Shown here in pieces: positions 22,187 to 34,100 of a DNA stretch of 64,000 nt. A model generated the notes under the pieces. That model had not been told where the DNA came from. It did no database searches and saw only the letters and a list, made by a program, of their open reading frames with translations. The stretch is from Hydractinia symbiolongicarpus (lineage: Eukaryota > Cnidaria > Hydrozoa > Anthoathecata > Hydractiniidae), in NCBI RefSeq assembly GCF_029227915.1, contig NC_079880.1, positions 11,993,501 to 12,057,500 of the forward strand. The letters run 5' to 3'. A program made the translations under genes and the position numbers. The first letter of the stretch is position 1. Each line of letters begins with the position of its first letter.

Positions 22187-25100
22187 ATGTTGAAAACTGT
22201 TGCAAATAAAGCAAATTTGATTTCTTCTGTTTCTGCTGGTACTGAGAAGCAGCTAGTGAAGCCATGTGATGTAAGTACACATTTTTTTACATTTGACACA
22301 AATTAACTAAGCACTAAACAATTATAAGCAAAACTAAAAATAACACCTTTGTTTCTTTTACCTTTATTTCACTAAACTTTTGTGCTATTGGCTTTCTTAT
22401 ATTCAATAATTATACATGTATATCGCATACAATTTTCAACTCTAAAGTGATTTTACCTATTTGAAATTTATAATCTAACTCGCCCTTAGCATGAGTAAGA
22501 TTTTATATTTATTAAATTATTTTTTCTATATACATTTTGAATCTTTAGCTTGACATTTACTTTGAAGCAGAGCAGCCACCACTAAAAGAGATTCCTCCTC
22601 CCTCACCCGCATTTCTCTATGAAAACGTGTCTGCAGCTAGACAGCGTGTAACTGGTGTGTTTTCTGGTCTTCTGGTAAGTTTAGATTTATTTGAGATGTG
22701 GGGTGGCAACTGAAAACTAAGCACTACTCTTGCCACAATTTTAAAGACTGTCATAGTCCTACAAATCATGATGTTTTTTGATGTTTTTTTTAATTTTTTT
22801 TTATTTTGTAGACTACTCATGAGAAAATTTCAAACTTCTTTGGTTCATTGGAATCACGAATTGTCAGTAAGTGAATTAAGATTATGTTTTGCAGTGCACC
22901 TATTTTTTGTGAGGAAGGGAGGGAGTGCGAGGGAGGGGGGGAAGAGGTGTATAAAATAACTTTGGCGGCAGACTGAGAAAGACTTGGCAGGAGGTTATAA
23001 GGACAGACTTGATACAGAGGAAGTTGAGTTTAGATCTAACACAGTCTAGATCAGATTGGAAGAGGGTCATTAATACACCCCGTCCAACCCATGCTAGCAT
23101 GGAAAACGGACGTTAAGCTGGGAATGATGATGATGATGATGATGCTCAGATATGATAGATATAGATGGAAGATTTTTACCAAAGTATGCAAAGAAAGTAT
23201 CACGTCAGCATTTTTGTGTTGTACTGTGCAGTTGCTGCTCGATAAATGGAACAACAAAATTAGTTCCTCAAGAGGATGTTTAGTGATAACTCGGTCCATG
23301 AGTGATCTCCAACCAATAAAAATAGCTTCACTCTGGCCTTAAATTAGGGAAATGATAAGTCACGTAAACAAGCCCTTCAGGCACATGCATAATATGGGTC
23401 TAACTGTTGATTTAAGTTATACTTTTATCCCTCTTTTTGCAGTGCTTTCATCCCTCTTTTTACAGTGCTTTCATCCCTTTTTTTACAGTGCTTTCATCCC
23501 TTTTTTTTGCAGTGCTCTCATCCCTCTTTTTACAGTGCTTTCATCCCTTTTTTTTACAGTGCTTTCATCCCTTTTTTTTACAGTGCTTTCATCCCTCTTT
23601 TTACAGTGCTTTCATCTCTTTTTTTACAGTGCTTTCATCCCTTTTTTACAGTGCTTTTATCCCTTTTTTTTGCAGTGCTTTCATCCCTCTTTTTACAGTG
23701 CTTTCATCCCTTTTTTTACAGTGCTTTTTTCCCTTCTTTTTGCAGTGCTTTCATCCCTCTTTTTACAGTGCTTTTATCCCTTTTTTTGCAGTGCTTTCAT
23801 CCCTCTTTTTACAGTGCTTTCATCCCTCTTTTTACAGTGCTTTCATCCCTCTTTTTACAGTGCTTTCATCCCTTTTTTACAGTGCTTTTTTCCCTTCTTT
23901 TTGCAGTGCTTTCATCCCTCTTTTTACAGTGCTTTTATCCCTTTTTTTTGCAGTGCTTTCATCCCTCTTTTTACAGTGCTTTCATCCCTTTTTTTACAGT
24001 GCTTTCATCTCTTTTTTTACAGTGCTTTCATCCCTTTTTTTTGCAGTGCTTTCATCCCTTTTTTTACAGTGCTTTCATCCCTTTTTTTACAGTGCTTTCA
24101 TCTCTTTTTTTACAGTGCTTTCATCCCTTTTTTTACAGTGCTTTCATCCCTTTTTTTACAGTGCTTTCATCCCTTTTTTTTGCAGTGCTTTCATCCCTCT
24201 TTTTACAGTGCTTTCATCCCTTTTTTTACAGTGCTTTCATCCCTTTTTTTACAGTGTTTTCATCCCTTTTTTTACAGTGCTTTCATCCCTTTTTTTACAG
24301 TGCTTTCATCCCTCTTTTTGCAGTGCTTTCATCCCTTTTTTTACAGTGCTTTCATCCCTTTTTTTACAGTGCTTTCATCCCTCTTTTTACAGTGTTTTCA
24401 CCCCTTTTTTTACAGTGCTTTCATCCTTTTTTTTACAGTGTTTTCATCCCTTTTTTTACAGTGCTTTCATCCCTTTTTTTACAGTGCTTTCATCCCTTCT
24501 TTTTGCAGTGCTTTCATCCCTTTTTTTACAGTGCTTTCATCTCTTTTTTTACAGTGCTTTCATCCCTTTTTTTTGCAGTGCTTTCATCCCTTTTTTTACA
24601 GTGCTTTCATCCCTTTTTTTACAGTGCTTTCATCTCTTTTTTTACAGTGCTTTCATCCCTCTTTTTACAGTGCTTTTATCCCTTTTTTTTACAGTGCTTT
24701 CATCCCTTTTTTTACAGTGCTTTCATCCCTCTTTTTACAGTGCTTTCATCCCTTTTTTTACAGTGCTTTCATCCCTTTTTTTACAGTGCTTTCATCCCTT
24801 TTTTTACAGTGTTTTCATCCCTTTTTTTACAGTGCTTTCATCTCTTTTTTTACAGTGCTTTCATCCCTTTTTTTACAGTGCTTTCATCCCTTTTTTTGCA
24901 GTGCTTTCATCCCTTCTTTTTGCAGTGCTTTCATCCCTTTTTTTACAGTGCTTTCATCCCTTTTTTTACAGTGCTTTCATCCCTTCTTTTTGCAGTGCTT
25001 TCATCCCTTTTTTTGCAGTGCTTTCATCCCTCTTTTTACAGTGCTTTCATCCCTTTTTTTGCAGTGCTTTTATCCCTTTTTTTTACAGTGCTTTCATCCC

Positions 25101-28100
25101 TTTTTTTTACAGTGCTTTCATCCCTCTTTTTACAGTGCTTTCATCCCTCTTTTTACAGTGCTTTTATCCCTTTTTTTTACAGTGTTTTCATCCCTTTTTT
25201 TACAGTGCTTTCATCCCTCTTTTTTACAGTGCTTTCATCCCTTTTTTTTTTACAGTGCTTTCATCCCTTTTTTTGCAGTGCTTTCATCCCTCTTTTTACA
25301 GTGTTTTCACCCCTTTTTTTACAGTGCTTTCATCCCTTTTTTTACAGTGCTTTCATCCCTTTTTTTTTTACAGTGCTTTCATCCCTTTTTTTGCAGTGCT
25401 TTCATCCCTCTTTTTACAGTGCTTTCATCCCTTTTTTTACAGTGTTTTCATCCCTTTTTTTACAGTGTTTTCATCCCTCTTTTTTTTACAGTGCTTTCAT
25501 CCCTTCTTTTTACAGTGTTTTCATCCCTTTTTTTACAGTGCTTTTATCCCTCTTTTTACAGTGCTTTTATCCCTTTTTTTTGCAGTGCTTTCATCCCTCT
25601 TTTTACAGTGCTTTCATCCCTTTTTTACAGTGTTTTCATCCCTTTTTTTTACAGTGCTTTTATCCCTTTTTTTTGCAGTGCTTTTATCCCTCTTTTTACA
25701 GTGCTTTCATCCCTTTTTTTTACAGTGCTTTTATCCCTTTTTTTTGCAGTGCTTTCATCCCTTTTTTACAGTGTTTTCATCCCTTTTTTTACAGTGTTTT
25801 CATCCCTTTTTTTACAGTGTTTTCATCCCTCTTTTTTTTACAGTGCTTTCATCCCTTCTTTTTACAGTGTTTTCATCCCTTTTTTTACAGTGCTTTTATC
25901 CCTCTTTTTACAGTGTTTTCATCCCTTCTTTTTACAGTGCTTTCATCCCTTTTTTTGCAGTGCTTTCATCCCTTTTTTTACAGTGCTTTCATCCCTCTTT
26001 TTACAGTGCTTTCATCCCTTTTTTACAGTGCTTTCATCTCTTTTTTTACAGTGCTTTCATCCCTTTTTTTACAGTGCTTTCATCCCTTTTTTTACAGTGC
26101 TTTCATCCCTTTTTTTGCAGTGCTTTCATCCCTTTTTTTTGCAGTGCTTTCATCCCTCTTTTTACAGTGCTTTCATCCCTTTTTTACAGTGCTTTCATCT
26201 CTTTTTTTACAGTGCTTTCATCCCTTTTTTTACAGTGCTTTCTTCCTTTTTTTTGTAGTGCTTTCATCCCTTTTTTTACAGTGCTTTTATCCCTTTTTTT
26301 TACAGTGCTTTCATCCCTTTTTTTACAGTGCTTTTATCCCTTTTTTTTACAGTGCTTTCATCCCTTCTTTTTGCAGTGCTTTCATCCCTCTTTTTACAGT
26401 GCTTTTATCCCTTTTTTTTGCAGTGCTTTCATCCCTCTTTTTACAGTGCTTTCATCCCTTTTTTTACAGTGCTTTCATCCCTTTTTTTACAGTGCTTTCA
26501 TCCCTCTTTTTACAGTGCTTTTATCCCTTTTTTTTACAGTGCTTTCATCCCTTTTTTTTACAGTGCTTTCATCCCTTTTTTTACAGTGCTTTCATCCCTC
26601 TTTTTTACAGTGCTTTCATCCCTCTTTTTACAGTGCTTTCATCCCTTTTTTTACAGTGCTTTCATCCCTTTTTTTTGCAGTGCTTTCATCCCTTTTTTTA
26701 CAGTGCTTTCATCCCTTTTTTTTACAGTGCTTTCATCCCTTTTTTTTTTTACAGTGCTTTCATCCCTTTTTTTGCAGTGCTTTCATCCCTCTTTTTACAG
26801 TGCTTTCATCCCTTTTTTTACAGTGCTTTCATCCCTCTTTTTACTGTGCTTTCATCCCTCTTTTTTACAGTGCTTTCATCCCTCTTTTTACAGTGCTTTC
26901 ATCCCTTTTTTTTGCAGTGCTTTCATCCCTTTTTTTACAGTGCTTTCATCCCTTTTTTTTTTTACAGTGCTTTCATCCCTTTTTTTTGCAGTGCTTTCAT
27001 CCCTTTTTTTACAGTGCTTTCATCCCTTTTTTTTTTTACAGTGCTTTCATCCCTTTTTTTGCAGTGCTTTCATCCCTCTTTTTACAGTGCTTTCATCCCT
27101 TTTTTTACAGTGCTTTCATCCCTCTTTTTACTGTGCTTTCATCCCTTTTTTTACAGTGCTTTCATCCCTCTTTTTACAGTGCTTTCATCCCTTTTTTTAC
27201 AGTGCTTTTATCCCTTTTTTTTACAGTGCTTTCATCCCTTTTTTTTGCAGTGCTTTCATCCCTCTTTTTACAGTGCTTTCATCCCTCTTTTTTTTACAGT
27301 GCTTTCATCCCTTTTTTTACAGTGCTTTCATCTCTTTTTTTACAGTGCTTTCATCCCTTTTTTACAGTGCTTTTATCCCTTTTTTTTGCAGTGCTTTCAT
27401 CCCTCTTTTTACAGTGCTTTCATCCCTTTTTTTACAGTGCTTTCATCCCTTTTTTTACAGTGCTTTTATCCCTTCTTTTTACAGTGCTTTCATCTCTTTT
27501 TTTACAGTGCTTTCATCCCTTTTTTTACAGTGCTTTCATCCCTTTTTTTACAGTGCTTTCATCCCTCTTTTTACAGTGCTTTCATCCCTTTTTTTACAGT
27601 GCTTTCATCTCTTTTTTTACAGTGCTTTCATCCCTTTTTTACAGTGCTTTTATCCCTTTTTTTTGCAGTGCTTTCATCCCTCTTTTTACAGTGCTTTCAT
27701 CCCTTTTTTTACAGTGCTTTCATCCCTTTTTTTACAGTGCTTTCATCCCTTTTTTTACAGTGCTTTTTTCCCTTCTTTTTGCAGTGCTTTCATCCCTCTT
27801 TTTACAGTGCTTTTATCCCTTTTTTTGCAGTGCTTTCATCCCTCTTTTTACAGTGCTTTCATCCTTCTTTTTACAGTGCTTTCATCCCTCTTTTTACAGT
27901 GCTTTCATCCCTTTTTTTACAGTGCTTTTTTCCCTTCTTTTTGCAGTGCTTTCATCCCTCTTTTTACAGTGCTTTTATCCCTTTTTTTTGCAGTGCTTTC
28001 ATCCCTCTTTTTACAGTGCTTTCATCCCTTTTTTTACAGTGCTTTCATCCCTTTTTTTACAGTGCTTTCATCCCTCTTTTTACAGTGCTTTCATCCCTTT

Positions 28101-31100
28101 TTTTACAGTGCTTTCATCCCTCTTTTTACAGTGCTTTCATCCCTTTTTTTACAGTGCTTTCATCCCTCTTTTTACAGTGCTTTCATCTCTTTTTTGCAGT
28201 GCTTTCATCCCTCTTTTTGCAGTGCTTTCATCCCTTTTTTTACAGTGCTTTCATCCCTCTTTTTACAGTGCTTTCATCCCTTTTTTTACAGTGCTTTCAT
28301 CCCTCTTTTTACAGTGCTTTCATCTCTTTTTTGCAGTGCTTTCATCCCTCTTTTTACAGTGCTTTCATCCCTTTTTTTACAGTGCTTTCATCCCTTTTTT
28401 TACAGTGCTTTCATCCCTTTTTTTACAGTGCTTTCATCCCTTTTTTTACAGTGCTTTCATCCCTCTTTTTACAGTGCTTTCATCCCTTTTTTTACAGTGC
28501 TTTCATCCCTCTTTTTACAGTGCTTTCATCTCTTTTTTGCAGTGCTTTCATCCCTCTTTTTGCAGTGCTTTCATCCCTTTTTTTACAGTGCTTTCATCCC
28601 TTTTTTTACAGTGCTTTCATCCCTCTTTTTACAGTGCTTTCATCTCTTTTTTACAGTGCTTTCATCCCTCTTTTTACAGTGCTTTCATCCCTTTTTTTAC
28701 AGTGCTTTCATCCCTCTTTTTACAGTGCTTTCATCCCTCTTTTTACAGTGCTTTCATCCCTTTTTTTACAGTGCTTTCATCCCTTTTTTTACAGTGCTTT
28801 CATCCCTTTTTTTACAGTGCTTTCATCCCTTTTTTTACAGTGTTTTCATCCCTTTTTTTACAGTGCTTTCATCCCTCTTTTTACAGTGCTTTCATCCCTT
28901 TTTTTACAGTGCTTTCATCCCTCTTTTTACAGTGCTTTCATCCCTTTTTTTACAGTGCTTTCATCCCTCTTTTTACAGTGCTTTCATCCCTCTTTTTGCA
29001 GTGCTTTCATCTCTTTTTTTTTTACAGTGCTTTCATCCCTTTTTTTTTTACAGTGCTTTCATCCCTTTTTTTACAGTGCTTTCATCCCTTTTTTTACAGT
29101 GCTTTCATCCCTTTTTTTACAGTGCTTTCATCCCTTTTTTTACAGTGCTTTCATCCCTTTTTTTACAGTGCTTTCATCCCTTTTTTTACAGTGCTTTCAT
29201 CCCTTTTTTTACAGTGTTTTCATCCCTTTTTTTTACAGTGCTTTCATCCCTTTTTTTTGCAGTGCTTTCATCCCTCTTTTTACAGTGCTTTCATCTCTTT
29301 TTTTACAGTGCTTTCATCCCTTTTTTTACAGTGCTTTCATCCCTCTTTTTACAGTGCTTTTATCCCTCTTTTTACAGTGCTTTCATCCCTCTTTTTACAG
29401 TGCTTTCATCTCTTTTTTTACAGTGCTTTCATCCCTTTTTTACAGTGCTTTTATCCCTTTTTTTGCAGTGCTTTCATCCCTTTTTTTACAGTGCTTTCAT
29501 CCCTCTTTTTACAGTGTTTTCATCCCTTTTTTTACAGTGCTTTTATCCCTTTTTTTACAGTGCTTTCATCCCTTTTTTTTGCAGTGCTTTCATCCCTCTT
29601 TTTACAGTGCTTTCATCCCTTTTTTTACAGTGCTTTTTTCCCTTCTTTTTGCAGTGCTTTCATCCCTTTTTTTTACAGTGCTTTCATCCCTTTTTTTTAC
29701 AGTGCTTTCATCCCTCTTTTTACAGTGCTTTCATCCCTTTTTTTACAGTGCTTTTTTCCCTTCTTTTTGCAGTGCTTTCATCCCTTTTTTTTACAGTGTT
29801 TTCATCCCTTTTTTTACAGTGCTTTCATCCCTCTTTTTACAGTGCTTTCATCCCTTTTTTTACAGTGCTTTCATCCCTCTTTTTACAGTGCTTTCATCCC
29901 TTTTTTTACAGTGCTTTCATCCCTCTTTTTACAGTGCTTTCATCCCTTTTTTTTTTACAGTGCTTTCATCCCTCTTTTTGCAGTGCTTTCATCCCTTTTT
30001 TTACAGTGCTTTCATCCCTTTTTTTACAGTGCTTTCATCCCTTTTTTTACAGTGCTTTCATCCCTTTTTTTACAGTGCTTTCATCCCTTTTTTTACAGTG
30101 CTTTCATCCCTCTTTTTACAGTGCTTTCATCCCTTTTTTTACAGTGCTTTCATCCCTCTTTTTACAGTGCTTTCATCTCTTTTTTGCAGTGCTTTCATCC
30201 CTCTTTTTACAGTGCTTTCATCTCTTTTTTACAGTGCTTTCATCCCTCTTTTTACAGTGCTTTCATCCCTTTTTTTACAGTGCTTTCATCCCTCTTTTTA
30301 CAGTGCTTTCATCCCTTTTTTTACAGTGCTTTCATCCCTTTTTTTACAGTGCTTTCATCCCTCTTTTTACAGTGCTTTCATCCCTTTTTTTACAGTGCTT
30401 TCATCCCTCTTTTTACAGTGCTTTCATCCCTTTTTTTACAGTGCTTTCATCTCTTTTTTTACAGTGCTTTCATCCCTTTTTTTACAGTGCTTTCATCTCT
30501 TTTTTTACAGTGCTTTCATCCCTTTTTTTACAGTGCTTTCATCCCTTATTTTACAGTGCTTTCATCCCTTTTTTTACAGTGTTTTCATCCCTTTTTTTAC
30601 AGTGCTTTCATCCCTCTTTTTACAGTGCTTTCATCCCTTTTTTTACAGTGCTTTCATCCCTCTTTTTACAGTGCTTTCATCCCTTTTTTTACAGTGCTTT
30701 CATCCCTCTTTTTACAGTGCTTTCATCCCTCTTTTTGCAGTGCTTTCATCTCTTTTTTTTTTACAGTGCTTTCATCCCTTTTTTTTTTACAGTGCTTTCA
30801 TCCCTTTTTTTACAGTGCTTTCATCCCTTTTTTTACAGTGCTTTCATCCCTTTTTTTACAGTGCTTTCATCCCTTTTTTTACAGTGCTTTCATCCCTTTT
30901 TTTACAGTGCTTTCATCCCTTTTTTTACAGTGCTTTCATCCCTTTTTTTACAGTGTTTTCATCCCTTTTTTTTACAGTGCTTTCATCCCTTTTTTTTGCA
31001 GTGCTTTCATCCCTCTTTTTACAGTGCTTTCATCTCTTTTTTTACAGTGCTTTCATCCCTTTTTTTACAGTGCTTTCATCCCTCTTTTTACAGTGCTTTT

Positions 31101-34100
31101 ATCCCTCTTTTTACAGTGCTTTCATCCCTCTTTTTACAGTGCTTTCATCTCTTTTTTTACAGTGCTTTCATCCCTTTTTTACAGTGCTTTTATCCCTTTT
31201 TTTGCAGTGCTTTCATCCCTTTTTTTACAGTGCTTTCATCCCTCTTTTTACAGTGTTTTCATCCCTTTTTTTACAGTGCTTTTATCCCTTTTTTTACAGT
31301 GCTTTCATCCCTTTTTTTACAGTGCTTTCATCCCTTTTTTTACAGTGCTTTTTTCCCTTCTTTTTGCAGTGCTTTCATCCCTTTTTTTTACAGTGCTTTC
31401 ATCCCTTTTTTTTACAGTGCTTTCATCCCTCTTTTTACAGTGCTTTCATCCCTTTTTTTACAGTGCTTTTTTCCCTTCTTTTTGCAGTGCTTTCATCCCT
31501 TTTTTTTACAGTGTTTTCATCCCTTTTTTTACAGTGCTTTCATCCCTCTTTTTACAGTGCTTTCATCCCTTTTTTTACAGTGCTTTCATCCCTCTTTTTA
31601 CAGTGCTTTCATCCCTTTTTTTACAGTGCTTTCATCCCTCTTTTTACAGTGCTTTCATCCCTTTTTTTTTTACAGTGCTTTCATCCCTCTTTTTGCAGTG
31701 CTTTCATCCCTTTTTTTACAGTGCTTTCATCCCTTTTTTTACAGTGCTTTCATCCCTTTTTTTACAGTGCTTTCATCCCTTTTTTTACAGTGCTTTCATC
31801 CCTTTTTTTACAGTGCTTTCATCCCTCTTTTTACAGTGCTTTCATCCCTTTTTTTTTTACAGTGTTTTCATCCCTCTTTTTGCAGTGCTTTCATCCCTTT
31901 TTTTACAGTGCTTTCATCCCTTTTTTTACAGTGCTTTCATCCCTTTTTTTACAGTGCTTTCATCCCTTTTTTTACAGTGCTTTCATCCCTTTTTTTACAG
32001 TGCTTTCATCCCTTTTTTTACAGTGCTTTCATCCCTTTTTTTACAGTGTTTTCATCCCTTTTTTTTACAGTGCTTTCATCCCTTTTTTTTACAGTGCTTT
32101 CATCCCTCTTTTTACAGTGCTTTCATCCCTTTTTTTACAGTGCTTTCATCCCTTTTTTTACAGTGCTTTCATCCCTTTTTTTACAGTGCTTTCATCCCTT
32201 TTTTTACAGTGCTTTCATCCCTTTTTTTTACAGTGCTTTCATCCCTTTTTTTACAGTGTTTTCATCCCTTTTTTTACAGTGCTTTCATCCCTTTTTTTGC
32301 AGTGCTTTCATCCCTTTTTTTTGCAGTGCTTTCATCCCTTTTTTTTACAGTGCTTTCATCCCTTTTTTTACAGTGCTTTCATCCCTTTTTTTACAGTGCT
32401 TTCATCCCTTTTTTTACAGTGCTTTCATCCCTTTTTTTACAGTGTTTTCATCCCTTTTTTTTGCAGTGCTCTCATCCCTCTTTTTACAGTGCTTTCATCC
32501 CTTTTTTTTACAGTGCTTTCATCCCTTTTTTTTGCAGTGCTCTCATCCCTCTTTTTACAGTGCTTTCATCCCTTTTTTTTACAGTGCTTTCATCCCTTTT
32601 TTTTACAGTGCTTTTATCCCTTTTTTTTACAGTGCTTTCATCCCTTTTTTTACAGTGCTTTCATCCCTTTTTTTACAGTGCTTTCATCCCTTTTTTTACA
32701 GTGCTTTCATCCCTTTTTTTACAGTGTTTTCATCCCTTTTTTTTACAGTGCTTTCATCCCTTTTTTTTACAGTGCTTTCATCCCTCTTTTTACAGTGCTT
32801 TCATCCCTTTTTTTACAGTGCTTTCATCCCTTTTTTTACAGTGCTTTCATCCCTTTTTTTACAGTGCTTTCATCCCTTTTTTTACAGTGCTTTCATCCCT
32901 TTTTTTTACAGTGCTTTCATCCCTTTTTTTACAGTGTTTTCATCCCTTTTTTTTGCAGTGCTTTCATCCCTTTTTTTACAGTGCTTTCATCCCTTTTTTT
33001 GCAGTGCTTTCATCCCTTTTTTTTGCAGTGCTTTCATCCCTTTTTTTGCAGTGCTTTCATCCCTTTTTTTTGCAGTGCTTTCATCCCTTTTTTTTGCAGT
33101 GCTTTCATCCCTTTTTTTGCAGTGCTTTCATCCCTTTTTTTGCAGTGCTTTCATCCCTCTTTTTACAGTGCTTTCATCTCTTTTTTTACAGTGCTTTCAT
33201 CCCTTTTTTTGCAGTGCTTTCATCCCTTTTTTTGCAGTGCTTTCATCCCTCTTTTTACAGTGCTTTCATCTCTTTTTTTACAGTGCTTTCATCCCTTTTT
33301 TTACAGTGCTTTCATCCCTCTTTTTACAGTGCTTTCATCCCTTTTTTTACAGTGCTTTCATCCCTTTTTTTACAGTGCTTTCATCTCTTTTTTTACAGTG
33401 CTTTTATCCCTTTTTTTTACAGTGCTTTCATCCCTTTTTTTACAGTGCTTTCATCCCTCTTTTTTGCAGTGCTTTCATCCCTCTTTTTACAGTGCTTTTA
33501 TCCCTTTTTTTGCGGTATACTTTCATCCCTCTCCTTTTTGAAAAATACCATGACTTTTTATTCAAAAATAGTTTTTAACTAATCTCTTATGAAGTGTTGC
33601 ACTTGTGAGATGTTTGCAATAAAGTTAGACAAAGTCGTCATCCAATTGAAATTTGCACACTGAAGTTGGAGTCAATATGCGTGGTCTTTCAAGGTGTATT
33701 ATTTTTCTGAGACATTATCTTGCTGCTTGGACAAGAACCATTTTGAACATAAAGCATCAAACACAAGAATTTCCGATTTAGTGGACAGAAAATTCAAATT
33801 GTTTTCTTTCCATGAGAGATAAGGTCTTTCAACTGTCTATATAAAGCTTTTGGTTTGTTCTTTTAAAAGCCAAAAGAAGTTCGTTACAGTTAAAATTTTT
33901 AATCATTGAAATTTCTGTAAAAATTCCGCTTATAAGTAATTAATGAGCTGCTTTAAGGGACCAAAAAAGAACATTACACCCAACGAATGTTCCAGCTATC
34001 AACGGTTCTAGTTATGCGACAACATTTAAGGGAATTTATCCCTGTAGTGAAAGAAAAAAAGATTTTACTAAGCCGAAGTTTTACTTATAAGGGTCCAGTT

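Larger units (their letters stand above)
23421..33539 (+). repeat. ~10.1 kb tandem array of a ~23-bp unit resembling a 3' splice site
   Basis: The unit is CAGTGCTTTCATCCC followed by five to eleven pyrimidines (mostly T, often CTTTTT) and A or G. Units are 22-26 bp, so about 440 copies by length. Variants are CATCTC, TTATCCC, TTTTCCCTTC, GTGTTTTC, and ACAG versus GCAG. In the transcribed strand of the MICOS gene each unit is a long pyrimidine tract ending in NCAG, the consensus of a 3' splice site. The array lies wholly inside intron 3, between donor 22867 and acceptor 34291. No other sequence interrupts it. The edge units are degenerate (ATACTTTTATCCCTC at the left, GCGGTATACTTTCATCCCTC at the right). 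No stop codon occurs in any forward frame of the unit, which explains the huge open frames across it. Confidence 0.97.

Noticed and set aside
23421-33539. CRISPR-like array
   Set aside because: There are no unique spacers between repeats; units abut directly and differ only by small variants. The host sequence is eukaryotic.
23437-33582. Giant protein-coding ORFs (up to 3,381 codons) across the array
   Set aside because: Three overlapping forward frames are open at once with the same periodic product. This is what a stop-free 23-bp repeat gives. The region is intronic in a gene whose flanking exons join in phase.
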